A stretch of 10,742 nt of DNA from an uncultured bacterium (GCA_937922775.1 CALAKE010000307.1:1-10742), one strand, 5' to 3'; shown: positions 1 through 6,244, counted from the stretch's first letter. Numbers and translations are program-made. Notes: generated from the letters alone by a model not told the origin.

Positions 1-73
1 CCTGGCTGTGACGGTCATGCGTCTCGACTTTGCCTCCATCCACTCTGCCGCGGTGACCACTCACCATGGCCCT

Positions 74-190
74 CGGTCGGCACGGGGGCATCACCTCGGC
101 GGACAGTTCGCGCACATGGTTCGCAGATGAACCCGCAGGCCTGTCGCCTTCGCGCTCAAGCGTCCGCTGCGGCGACGCCCCCGCGCCTCC
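74..190 (-). repeat. Intergenic repeat, left inverted copy (R1)
   Basis: This stretch is the reverse complement of 1341-1457 with 104 of 117 positions identical, counted by hand. Two blocks are unbroken: 74-100, and about 147-182. The variable part lies in the middle (131-146). Positions 160-178 can form a small hairpin (GCGTC pairing with GACGC plus an inner GC/GC pair), and this hairpin is fully conserved in the other copy. Similarity stops sharply at both ends. No target-site duplication was found outside the pair, and no repeat family name is recognised. Confidence 0.9.
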
Positions 191-268
191 CTTGGCCTCA
201 CAACTGAAACCTTCGACAGATCGTCCTCGAAATGCGCTCGCGCAACTTAGCTACATGGACTTCTGTAT

Positions 269-318
269 GCCATGTGCGCGAACTGTCCGACGAGGTAATC
301 ACCCTGGACCGACCGCCA
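269..318 (+). repeat. Partial copy of the intergenic repeat (R2)
   Basis: This 50-bp segment matches the reverse complement of 71-120 at about 39 of 50 positions, with an unbroken core covering the CATGTGCGCGAACTGTCC segment. It is therefore in the same orientation as the downstream copy at 1341-1457 and inverted relative to the left copy. Only the outer end of the repeat is present; the inner half (191-268) has no clear match. Together with 74-118 it could fold into a long imperfect hairpin. Confidence 0.75.
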
Positions 319-323
319 AATAC

Positions 324-353
324 GCGAATGAGGTGTCCGTCGAAGTGATCATT
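324..353 (+). repeat. Degenerate fourth copy of the repeat core
   Basis: Positions 334-349 read TGTCCGTCGAAGTGAT, which matches the repeat core TGTCCGNCGARGTRAT found in the other copies. It is preceded by GCGAA as in the others, but with a 4-base insertion between the two parts. It directly follows the partial copy at 269-318 in the same orientation. The match is short, so it may be a decayed copy or partly chance. Confidence 0.45.
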
Positions 354-472
354 GGGTGTAGCCGCTGAGTCCGTGGCTCACGGTTCGCTTGATGTAGAAT
401 CTGCAGCCGACTGTTTGACCCAACGTTCGAAATCAACTGAGCCATTGAAAAAGGTCAGTCTGGGGGAGGGAT

Positions 473-1240
473 ATGCGTCGTGTTCTGCCGTTGGTTGTCG
501 TGTTCATTGTCTGCTCGAGCTCGCTGCTGTACGCGCAGGAGGAGGAACCACTCTTTCCACTGGGTAAGTCTTGGGTAGCTGGCCGAGATCTCCCGCTACC
601 CTTGGGAATCGGCGGGACCTTCTACTGGCAGGAGCAGGACTACGACCTGGTGGACTTCAGCATCGACCCGCTACCCATTCCTCCGGAGGCGCTCGCGAAC
701 GTTGCGATCACCAACAGCATGAGAGAGATCAACGCAAAGGTCGACCTGTGGCTACTCCCCTTCTTGAACGTTTTCGGGATTCTCGGGGACGTCAACGCCA
801 CAACCATCGTGACGGGGGTACCCGTGATCGGCGATCTCGAGGTGGAATATAACGGGGTGGCCTACGGCGGGGGGTTTACTCTGGCCGGCGGTACGCAACG
901 CTTCTTCGCATCCATGACGACCCATTTCATGTGGACCAACCTCGACAAGGAAGGATCGTCGGTCAGAGCGTGGCTGGTTACGCCGAAGGCCGGGATTCAC
1001 GGAGCACGCGGGGCGATCTGGGGCGGCGCACTCTACCAAAGTGTCGACGAGGAGCACAGTGGCAGCATCATGGTTCCCCTCTTCGGCGAACTGACGTACG
1101 ACGTCGTCCTGAGGCAGAAGACACCGTGGAACTACCTGTTGGGCGGGCAGATCAACCTTGCCCCACACTGGGACGTAACCGCCGAAGGCGGCTTCGGCAA
1201 CCGCAAGCACGCCGAGTTCTCAGTGACCTACCGCCGCTAG
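473..1240 (+). CDS. Secreted outer-membrane beta-barrel-like protein, unknown function
   Basis: The 255-residue product starts with a clear signal peptide: MRR, a hydrophobic core at about residues 4-19, then a likely signal peptidase I site after YA at 20-21, leaving QEEE at the mature N-terminus. The rest has no further hydrophobic helix. It is rich in Gly and aromatic residues with alternating polar and non-polar residues, as in beta-strands of an outer-membrane barrel (for example VEYNGVAYGGGFTLAGG, and strands around residues 150-170 and 215-250). The chain ends EFSVTYRR, with an aromatic residue near the C-terminus rather than as the last residue. The ATG at 473 has a strong ribosome site, GGGAGG at 465-470, two bases upstream. 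No specific family or ligand is recognised. It is the only plus-strand gene, converges on the housekeeping cluster, and sits between inverted repeats, which suggests an accessory gene. Secretion is well supported; the barrel call is inference from composition. Confidence 0.8.
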   Translation: MRRVLPLVVVFIVCSSSLLYAQEEEPLFPLGKSWVAGRDLPLPLGIGGTFYWQEQDYDLVDFSIDPLPIPPEALANVAITNSMREINAKVDLWLLPFLNVFGILGDVNATTIVTGVPVIGDLEVEYNGVAYGGGFTLAGGTQRFFASMTTHFMWTNLDKEGSSVRAWLVTPKAGIHGARGAIWGGALYQSVDEEHSGSIMVPLFGELTYDVVLRQKTPWNYLLGGQINLAPHWDVTAEGGFGNRKHAEFSVTYRR

Positions 1241-1340
1241 CTCTGGAGCAGAACGAGACCGGGCGGATCAGGTCCGCAGGAGAGCAGGGCGTAATCGGGA
1301 TGATCGCCACAGCAGACGTTCGACTACGGCACGACTTGAG

Positions 1341-1457
1341 GGAGGCGTGGGGGCGTCGCCGCAGCGGACGCTTGAGCGCGAAGGACAAGAACTCGCGGGC
1401 TCATCTGCGAACTACGTGCGCGAACTGTCTGCCGAGGTGATGCCCCCGTGCCGACCG
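1341..1457 (+). repeat. Intergenic repeat, right copy (R3), between convergent genes
   Basis: This is the inverted partner of 74-190 (104 of 117 positions identical). It fills most of the space between the stop of the barrel gene (1240) and the stop of the lapB-like gene (1465), beginning only seven bases beyond the latter. A conserved small hairpin lies at 1353-1371. The position between two converging genes would suit a transcription terminator or a structured 3' end for both, but no T-tract follows the hairpin on either strand. The remainder of the gap (1241-1340) shows only a weak hairpin around CGGATCAGGTCCG. Confidence 0.9.
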
Positions 1458-1464
1458 GCCACAG

Positions 1465-2844
1465 CTACGGTCTGGGAGTACGGAGGCCCTGTTCTTCGAC
1501 CACGCGGAGATCGCGCGAGATGTCCTGCAAGATGGTCCCCCACCGACCGCATTCCAGGCAGCGAACCATGTAGTTGTCGTGCGCGGCACCACAGTTCCGG
1601 CAGCGGAATGTAGGCTGCAGTATCCCCGATTGGCGGATGATCTCCTCGAACATCTCCGCCGCGGCAGTATCTTTACCGAGGCGCTTCTGTAGGCGGCCCA
1701 AGTAGAACTGCAACGCCGGCGAATACTCACTGCGATCAGCGAGCGCCTCGAACTCGGCCTGCGCTTCGTCCAACATCTCCAGTCGCGCGTAAAGCAGCCC
1801 CAGGCCGAGCCGCGCGGCCGCTGAGTCACCCCCCTCGATGGTGTCAGCCGCCTTGCGGTAGGTCTGAATGGCGCTCTCTGGCTCGCCGGAGGTCAAGTAG
1901 TGTTGAATCAGGTGGTCGAGTAGGGGAAGAGAGTGGGTAGCATCGACACCTGTTTCCCAAGTCTTCACCGCCCCATCGGAGTCGCCAGCGGCCAGGCGCG
2001 CATCACCCAGAGACAGATAGCCAGGGACAAACTGGACGTCCGCTTTGACCAAGCTCTCGAAGAGCTTCACCGCCTCTTTGAGATCATTCTCCTCGCCGCT
2101 CGCGAGCAAGGCCTGCCCGCGCTCGAATCGCAGTCCCCTGAGAACCGACTCTTCGTCGGCGCGAAGTGTTCCATCCTTCAGGAGCTTGAGACGTTTGTCC
2201 TGTGCTTGTTCCGCCTCGTCCCACCTGTTCGCCCGAGCGAGCAGATCTCTGAGCCAGGCATAGAGTCTCGGGTCGGGCTTGGCCGTCGAGGCAAGGAGCT
2301 GCTTCACATGGTTCACCGCCCGGCCATACTCACCAAGAGCCTCGAGGTCGGCCGCCAGGGCTTCTTGCACGCGCGGGTCGTCAGGGTCCAGTGCCCTCGC
2401 GCGCATGTGCATGTCAACAGCTTTGTCGGCGTTTCCCAGGGATCGATATGTGTGGCCTGCCTCCAGCCAAGCATCGATGTTCTCGGGATCCTCGGCGAGG
2501 ATGCTCTCGAATTGCTCCAGCGCCTTCCTCTTCTCACCGCGCAGCCCGGATCTGAAGCCATCGATGAGTCGGCGGTTGTGGACCGAAGACTGCCGCTCCG
2601 TGCGCCGCAGGCGCCAGCGCGCCACGGCCTCCTTCGACGACAGGACGACCGTGTAGAGGAGCGCGATGAAGACACCTACCAGGAGGGAAAGAAAGGAAAC
2701 CACCCAGAGCCGGGTCTCGAGCTCGACCGGTGTGCGTCCTGGGAGACTGAAGGTGACTGTATCCGGGTTCAGCCAGGCGACCCAGAGGCCGAGAGAGACG
2801 ACAACGAAGATCATGATCAGTGTCAGCAAGCTTCGCAGCGACAT
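1465..2844 (-). CDS. lapB: LapA-LapB fusion: membrane-anchored TPR protein with rubredoxin-like zinc ribbon
   Basis: In Escherichia coli LapB (YciM) steers the FtsH protease to LpxC and so limits lipid A synthesis; LapA is a small membrane partner encoded next to it. The 459-residue product combines both. Residues 1-85 look like a LapA (DUF1049) domain with two membrane helices at about 5-25 and 46-70, joined by a loop with the typical NPDTVTFSLPG pattern and followed by a basic stretch (ARWRLRRTER). Residues about 90-400 are a series of TPR repeats such as ALEQFESILAEDPENIDAWL. The C-terminus has a zinc ribbon with C415, C418, C429 and C432 (CRNC, CLEC), as in LapB. E. coli LapB has only one short membrane helix, so the full LapA module is the unusual part. 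GGAGAG lies seven bases before the ATG. It is the last gene of the minus-strand cluster, 87 bases after the DksA-type gene. Family assignment is strong; control of LpxC here is inferred. Confidence 0.88.
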   Translation of the reverse strand: MSLRSLLTLIMIFVVVSLGLWVAWLNPDTVTFSLPGRTPVELETRLWVVSFLSLLVGVFIALLYTVVLSSKEAVARWRLRRTERQSSVHNRRLIDGFRSGLRGEKRKALEQFESILAEDPENIDAWLEAGHTYRSLGNADKAVDMHMRARALDPDDPRVQEALAADLEALGEYGRAVNHVKQLLASTAKPDPRLYAWLRDLLARANRWDEAEQAQDKRLKLLKDGTLRADEESVLRGLRFERGQALLASGEENDLKEAVKLFESLVKADVQFVPGYLSLGDARLAAGDSDGAVKTWETGVDATHSLPLLDHLIQHYLTSGEPESAIQTYRKAADTIEGGDSAAARLGLGLLYARLEMLDEAQAEFEALADRSEYSPALQFYLGRLQKRLGKDTAAAEMFEEIIRQSGILQPTFRCRNCGAAHDNYMVRCLECGRWGTILQDISRDLRVVEEQGLRTPRP

Positions 2845-2931
2845 ACCCGTACTCTCCAGTCGGCCCTCTTCCTGGACTCTAGGCTCTGTTCAGCAGGCTT
2901 CACAAGAGGCTAGCTGCAGGAGCCTTCCGCT

Positions 2932-3288
2932 CTAGCCGTGTCTCGCAGCCTCCTCCTTTTCCTGACATTCGATGCATTGGTGCGCCCATGGGATTGCCTT
3001 CAGCCTTTGCAGGCCAATCTTCTCACCGCAGGACTGGCACTCTTCGTAGTTGCCCTCATCCATACGGTTCAGGGCTTCATCCAGCTGCCTCAGGAGGTTA
3101 CGCTCGTTGTCAGTCAGGCTGTAGAGGAACTCTTTGCGATACGACTCTGTGGCCCGATCCGCCAAATCGAGCAACCCTTCCTCGCCGGACTCGCGGTTCG
3201 CAGCTTGAGTTCGCCGATACGATTCGAAGACGTCGCGGCGCTTCTGCTCGAGCTGGCCGCGCAGTCTTTTTTGCTCAACAGCTCTCAT
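2932..3288 (-). CDS. DksA/TraR-family zinc-finger transcription regulator
   Basis: Proteins of this family bind in the secondary channel of RNA polymerase and, with ppGpp, adjust rRNA and amino-acid promoters. The 118-residue product has a charged coiled-coil N-terminal half with the tip sequence DLADRAT, whose D41 and D44 match the two acidic tip residues that DksA needs. The C-terminal half has an intact four-cysteine zinc finger: C84, C87, C105 and C108 (CQSCGEKIG, CIEC). It is shorter than E. coli DksA (151 residues), missing mainly the N-terminal extension, so it may be a true DksA or a paralogue of the same fold. The ATG at 3288 has GAGGA nine bases upstream. It lies between rlmH (70-base gap) and the lapB-like gene, in the same direction. 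The family is certain; the exact role is inferred. Confidence 0.9.
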   Translation of the reverse strand: MRAVEQKRLRGQLEQKRRDVFESYRRTQAANRESGEEGLLDLADRATESYRKEFLYSLTDNERNLLRQLDEALNRMDEGNYEECQSCGEKIGLQRLKAIPWAHQCIECQEKEEAARHG

Positions 3289-3308
3289 CAGTGGGCATCC
3301 TCATTTGT

Positions 3309-3333
3309 GGCCCGACTCCTCCTGAGTCCGGCC
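3309..3333 (-). promoter_or_regulatory. Hairpin with AGGAG loop in the leader of the DksA-type gene
   Basis: On the minus strand GGCC, one G-G mismatch and GACTC pair with GAGTC and GGCC, leaving the loop AGGAG. It lies between the rlmH stop and the start of the DksA-type gene and has no following T-tract, so it is not a standard terminator. The loop holds a ribosome-binding-like AGGAGG (3318-3323) 13 bases before an ATG at 3304 that opens a nine-codon frame. That frame ends at 3275, overlapping the start of the DksA-type gene. A leader or mRNA-processing role is possible but unproven. Confidence 0.35.
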
Positions 3334-3358
3334 CATCAACTCTAAGCCGACCCTCCTC

Positions 3359-3850
3359 CTAGCGGTCGTACGGCAAACCACGAACGATCGTGAATCCCCG
3401 GTATAGTTGTTCGACGAGGAGCAAGCGCGCCATGTCGTGGGGCAGGGTCATTCGAGAGAGCCCCAGCAACATGTCCGCATGGTCCTTGACGATCTGTGCA
3501 ACTCCATCCGGCCCCCCCACGACAAACGTGAGAGTGCGCGCACTATCGTAGCATTGACGCTCCAATAGTCGAGCAAATCCCGCCGAGGTCAAATGCTTGC
3601 CCGCCGGGTCGACGACCACGACATATGTCGAGTCGAGCTTTGCGAGGCGCTTGAGGATCGACTGGCCCTCGCGCTCGATTCTGTGGGCCTGGGAGTACTT
3701 CTTTCCGGTCGGCTCTTCCGGCACGACGAAACACTCGCACGTCCGGAAGCGCCTGATCCGTCCGAGATACTCCGTAACGCCGATTCGGGCATACTCGGCC
3801 GCGGTTCTACCGGGCCAGCAAAGCACCAGTTGTGGTGCTCCCCCACTCAT
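3359..3850 (-). CDS. rlmH: RlmH, 23S rRNA (pseudouridine1915-N3)-methyltransferase
   Basis: RlmH is a SPOUT-class enzyme that uses S-adenosylmethionine to methylate pseudouridine 1915 in helix 69 of 23S rRNA, on assembled 70S ribosomes. The 163-residue product has the family landmarks: EYLGRIRRF near the N-terminus, the strand YVVVVDPAGK, the cofactor-loop motif VVGGPDG, then LSRMTLPHDMARLLLVEQLYR and a short C-terminal tail. In E. coli the tail is PYHRE; here it ends PYDR, so the usual His before the terminal Arg is Asp (codon GAC at 3365-3367). The N-terminus is also a little longer and less typical (LVLCWPGRT). The ATG at 3850 follows GGAAGG with a normal spacing, and an in-frame TAG 24 bases upstream rules out a longer start. 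It follows rsfS after an unusually wide 190-base gap. The family is sure; full activity with the changed tail is not shown. Confidence 0.93.
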   Translation of the reverse strand: MSGGAPQLVLCWPGRTAAEYARIGVTEYLGRIRRFRTCECFVVPEEPTGKKYSQAHRIEREGQSILKRLAKLDSTYVVVVDPAGKHLTSAGFARLLERQCYDSARTLTFVVGGPDGVAQIVKDHADMLLGLSRMTLPHDMARLLLVEQLYRGFTIVRGLPYDR

Positions 3851-4040
3851 AGGAGCCTTCCGGGCTGGAACCTATCGAATCGCTGTGCCAAAACCGCCTT
3901 GAATGCGCTTCCAGGGAGACCTTATTACCAGCAGCAAGCTGCTGAAGTGACGCATAGCCTATCGAGGGCCACGGTACCGACGCAAGCCGGAAACAGGAGA
4001 CCCGGGTTCGGTCAGGACGGCGGCGGACGCGACCGCTATC
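3851..4040 (-). promoter_or_regulatory. Spacer between rsfS and rlmH with a possible internal promoter
   Basis: This 190-base gap is the widest in the cluster. No gene or tRNA was recognised. On the minus strand TTGCGT (3980-3985) and TAGGCT (3956-3961) are separated by 18 bases, the same spacing as the better promoter before rplU, but each box matches the sigma70 consensus at only three of six positions. A perfect hairpin, CAGCAG with CTGCTG around a 4-base loop, lies at 3929-3944 without a T-tract. The region could hold a promoter for rlmH and the genes after it. Confidence 0.25.
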
Positions 4041-4445
4041 TCAGGCCGGCGCACCATCGCGTTCGCCAACCACAACCGGGGCATCGCGCCAGACCCGCTC
4101 GAGTTGGTAGAAGTCACGAGTCTCGCGAGTGAAGACGTTGACGAGGAAGTCGACATAGTCGATGAGGACCCAGCTCGCCTCCTTGTAGCCCTCGACGTGG
4201 AGCGCCTTGGACCCTTGATCACGGAGCTGATCGACGATGGCGTCGACGATGGCCTGAACGTGGCGCTCAGTTCCGCCGCTGCACATGACGATATAGTCAG
4301 TGAAGCTGGCGAGCCCGCGCAGGTCCAAAACCAAGGCTCCCTCACCCTTGTGATCCTCAATCGCTGTCACGGCTGTGGTGAGGTCGGTGGGAAGATCCGC
4401 TGGTTGTTCCGACGGTCTACCCGACTGCGTTGAATCGTCGCTCAA
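4041..4445 (-). CDS. rsfS: Ribosomal silencing factor RsfS (Iojap/RsfA family)
   Basis: RsfS binds ribosomal protein L14 on the 50S subunit and blocks joining with 30S, lowering translation in stationary phase or starvation. The 134-residue product carries the full family core: VLDLRGLASFTDYIVMCSGG, then RHVQAIVDAIVDQL, EGYKEASWVLIDYVDFLVNVF and the closing RDFYQLERVWRDAPVV. About 20 residues of polar, Ser/Pro-rich sequence precede the core. The start is TTG at 4443-4445, overlapping the nadD stop (TTGA). It is chosen because GGAGG sits seven bases upstream inside nadD and no ATG occurs before the core. The overlap suggests translation coupled to nadD, a common pairing (nadD-rsfS-rlmH) in many bacteria. 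Confidence 0.93.
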   Translation of the reverse strand: MSDDSTQSGRPSEQPADLPTDLTTAVTAIEDHKGEGALVLDLRGLASFTDYIVMCSGGTERHVQAIVDAIVDQLRDQGSKALHVEGYKEASWVLIDYVDFLVNVFTRETRDFYQLERVWRDAPVVVGERDGAPA

Positions 4446-5149
4446 GAGACCGCCTCCGCAGGTTGTGCGACGTCTTGGTACAGGCCGTTCGCTTGGATGT
4501 ATCGCTCAACCTCATCCGGCACTCGATACCTGATGCTGCGGCCGGCGCCGATTCGCTCTCGGATCTTGGTCGATGAGATGTCCACGAAAACTCGATCCGA
4601 GAGGAACACGCGGCGTGGCGACCCCGGGTCCACCTCGCCGAGGAATGAACAGGGGTCGGTGTCTCCGGTGCGCAGGTCGACGATGCGATCGACGATCCAG
4701 GCAGGCAATCGTACCGGAATGTCGTCGAAGCCGTGGCCTGGTCGACTGACCACGATGAAATGGCACAGGTTCAGCAGCTCCTCGTAGCCTTCCCATGTCT
4801 CGATATCCAGGAACGAGTCGAGGCCAACGACGAAGAGCAGCTCGGCTTCATCACCGAACTCATCGTTGAGCACCCGTACGGTGTCGATGCTGTAGCTCAT
4901 GCCCGGCCGGTTCACCTCGATTGGAGAGGCAACGAAAGCGGGATTCTGCAGGATCGCCGCTACGACCATAGCGAAGCGGTCCTTAGCATCGGTCAGCGCA
5001 GGCCGATCCTTGTGCGGCGGCGCGTTGCAGGGCATGAAGTGGACCTCATCGAGACAGAACTCCTCACGGATCTCCTCCCCCAACATGAGGTGGCCCGTGT
5101 GCGGCGGATCGAACGTTCCGCCAAAGATCCCGATTCGCTTGCCGTTCAT
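4442..5149 (-). CDS. nadD: NadD, nicotinate-mononucleotide adenylyltransferase
   Basis: NadD joins nicotinate mononucleotide and ATP to give deamido-NAD in the cytoplasm, a step shared by de novo and salvage NAD synthesis. The 235-residue product has the nucleotidyltransferase signature GIFGGTFDPPHTGH at residues 7-20, with the two ATP-binding His in the HTGH motif. It also has the substrate-loop segment NAPPHK, VVGLDSF, and the C-terminal ISSTKIR motif at 191-197 that binds ATP phosphates. It is slightly longer than most NadD proteins (about 190-215), with extra residues around DTDPCSFLGEVDPGSPRR before the last motif. The ATG at 5149 is preferred because GGAGG lies eight bases upstream and the protein then begins just before the signature; an in-frame ATG at 5164 would add five residues (MEADR). 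It overlaps rsfS and follows obg after about 75 bases. Confidence 0.95.
   Translation of the reverse strand: MNGKRIGIFGGTFDPPHTGHLMLGEEIREEFCLDEVHFMPCNAPPHKDRPALTDAKDRFAMVVAAILQNPAFVASPIEVNRPGMSYSIDTVRVLNDEFGDEAELLFVVGLDSFLDIETWEGYEELLNLCHFIVVSRPGHGFDDIPVRLPAWIVDRIVDLRTGDTDPCSFLGEVDPGSPRRVFLSDRVFVDISSTKIRERIGAGRSIRYRVPDEVERYIQANGLYQDVAQPAEAVS
4453..4457 (-). promoter_or_regulatory. Ribosome-binding site fixing the TTG start of rsfS
   Basis: On the minus strand GGAGG lies within the last codons of nadD, followed by CGGTCTC and then TTG. The strong match and seven-base spacing support the TTG start of rsfS over any internal start. Confidence 0.7.
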
Positions 5150-5224
5150 GCGATCTGCCTCCATAACCTCAGCCTCGTAGGCTGCCGACGAGCTCCCGTT
5201 CGGAAGGAACTCTCTGGGTAACCC

Positions 5225-6244
5225 TCACGTTCTATTCGTGCTCTGAGCAGGCGGAGTGGCTACCTGGTCACGCACCCATACAACAAAGCTCTCCAGTCCC
5301 TCGTCCGCTAAGGCTGAGAGCTCACAGTAGGCTACATTATCCTCATCGGCCACGGCGCGCAGCGCCGCAAGCGATGCTGCATCTGGTTCGAGATCGATCT
5401 TCGTGGCAACCAATACCCGAGGTCGCTCCAGTAATCCCGGATTGTAGTGTTCCAGCTCTGCACAGAGGGACTGGTAGTGTTCCACGATCTCCTCTCGCGC
5501 GGCTGACGAATCGACGAGCACGGCCAAGGCCCGTGTGCGCTCGATGTGGCGCAGAAAGTTGAGCCCGAGGCCCTCACCACGATGGGCGCCCTCGATGAGT
5601 CCGGGCACATCCGCCAGGACAGCCCGCGTGTAATCCCCTAGGTCCAGGATGCCGAGGTTGGGCTCCAGCGTCGTGAAGGGGTAAGCCCCGACCTTGCCTT
5701 TCGAGGCCGTGAGGTGACGAAGCAACGTGGTCTTGCCGGCGTTCGGACGACCAACGAGCCCAACGTCCGCGATGAGCTTGAGCTCCAGCAACAGATGGCG
5801 GTGCTGGCCAGGCTTGCCATCCTCGGCAATGCGAGGGGCACGACGCGTTGACGTGGCGAAGCGGGCATTGCCGCGGCCCCCGCGTCCGCCGGCAGCGATC
5901 AGAATTCGATCGCCCGGAGAAGCGAGATCGGCGAGCAAATCGGATAATTCCGCATCGTATACCTCAGTACCGGCAGGAACCGGAATCTCTATGGTCTCGC
6001 CGGCCTTGCCGTGGCGATTGCTGCCCTGCCCGTGCACCCCGCGCTTGGCACGAAAGATCTGGCCCTGACGGAGGTGTCCCAGGTGTGAGGTGTTGGGATC
6101 CACAACCAACACGACGTCGCCGCCGGCACCACCGTCGCCGCCACTCGGGCCGCCGCGCGGAACGTACTTCTCGCGCCGGAAGGCGACACAGCCACGTCCA
6201 CCGTCTCCGGCCTCAACGCGCACTTCTACTTTGTCGCGGAACAT
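5225..6244 (-). CDS. obg: Obg (CgtA/ObgE) GTPase, 50S assembly factor
   Basis: Obg is an essential GTPase that binds late 50S precursors and responds to ppGpp. The 339-residue product has the Gly-rich Obg fold at residues 1-158 (EAGDGGRG, GGPSGGDGGAGGDV, AAGGRGGRGN) followed by the G domain. G1 is GRPNAGKTT (165-173), the switch I segment is AYPFTTLEP, G3 is DVPG (212-215), G4 is TKID (281-284) and G5 is SAL (310-312). G4 has Thr where most Obg proteins have Asn (NKxD), and the P-loop has GKTT instead of the usual GKST; both are conservative. The C-terminal tail after the G domain is short, so the variable third domain is absent, as in many lineages. It follows rpmA after about 62 bases, the classic rplU-rpmA-obg order. 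TAAGGCG precedes the ATG at 6244. Confidence 0.96.
   Translation of the reverse strand: MFRDKVEVRVEAGDGGRGCVAFRREKYVPRGGPSGGDGGAGGDVVLVVDPNTSHLGHLRQGQIFRAKRGVHGQGSNRHGKAGETIEIPVPAGTEVYDAELSDLLADLASPGDRILIAAGGRGGRGNARFATSTRRAPRIAEDGKPGQHRHLLLELKLIADVGLVGRPNAGKTTLLRHLTASKGKVGAYPFTTLEPNLGILDLGDYTRAVLADVPGLIEGAHRGEGLGLNFLRHIERTRALAVLVDSSAAREEIVEHYQSLCAELEHYNPGLLERPRVLVATKIDLEPDAASLAALRAVADEDNVAYCELSALADEGLESFVVWVRDQVATPPAQSTNRT

Larger units (their letters stand above)
1..472. other. Gene-free, repeat-rich region upstream of the barrel gene
   Basis: No convincing gene is seen here. The two plus-strand reading frames that cross it (from 66 and from 352) have low-complexity, Arg/Ser/Pro-rich translations, and the second overlaps the start of the real gene at 473. 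The region holds one full copy of an intergenic repeat (74-190, inverted) and two partial copies (269-318 and 324-353), listed separately. A minus-strand frame opens at an ATG at 39 and stays open for 13 codons to the left edge; it could be the start of a divergent gene, but 13 codons are too few to judge. A TTGACC hexamer at 415-420 could be a -35 box for the gene at 473, but no good -10 box follows at the right distance. Confidence 0.6.

Noticed and set aside
1..39. A minus-strand frame opening at ATG 39 (again at 18) and running off the left edge
   Set aside because: Only 13 codons are visible and no product can be recognised; it may be the start of a divergent gene, but this cannot be supported.
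66..368. A 100-codon plus-strand frame upstream of the barrel gene
   Set aside because: It lies mostly over the repeat copies, has an Arg/Ser/Pro-rich translation with no domain, and lacks a good ribosome site.
74..1457. Integron cassette or attC-site reading of the repeat-flanked gene
   Set aside because: The repeats lack the paired RYYYAAC and GTTRRRY boxes at their ends, and flanking copies are inverted, whereas attC sites in an array lie in the same direction.
1933..2913. A 326-codon plus-strand frame opposite the lapB-like gene
   Set aside because: It is antisense to a well-supported gene with clear TPR and zinc-ribbon motifs; its translation is a typical high-GC shadow with no recognisable domain.
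2918..3862. A 12-base direct repeat AGGAGCCTTCCG at 2918-2929 and 3851-3862
   Set aside because: It is short and found just twice. The right copy covers the rlmH ribosome site (GGAAGG on the minus strand), but the left copy lies just before the DksA-type stop, so chance is likely.
3851..4040. A tRNA in the rsfS-rlmH gap, suggested by a GGTTCGGTC string near 4005
   Set aside because: No acceptor stem, anticodon arm or 3' CCA-side partner could be fitted on either strand.
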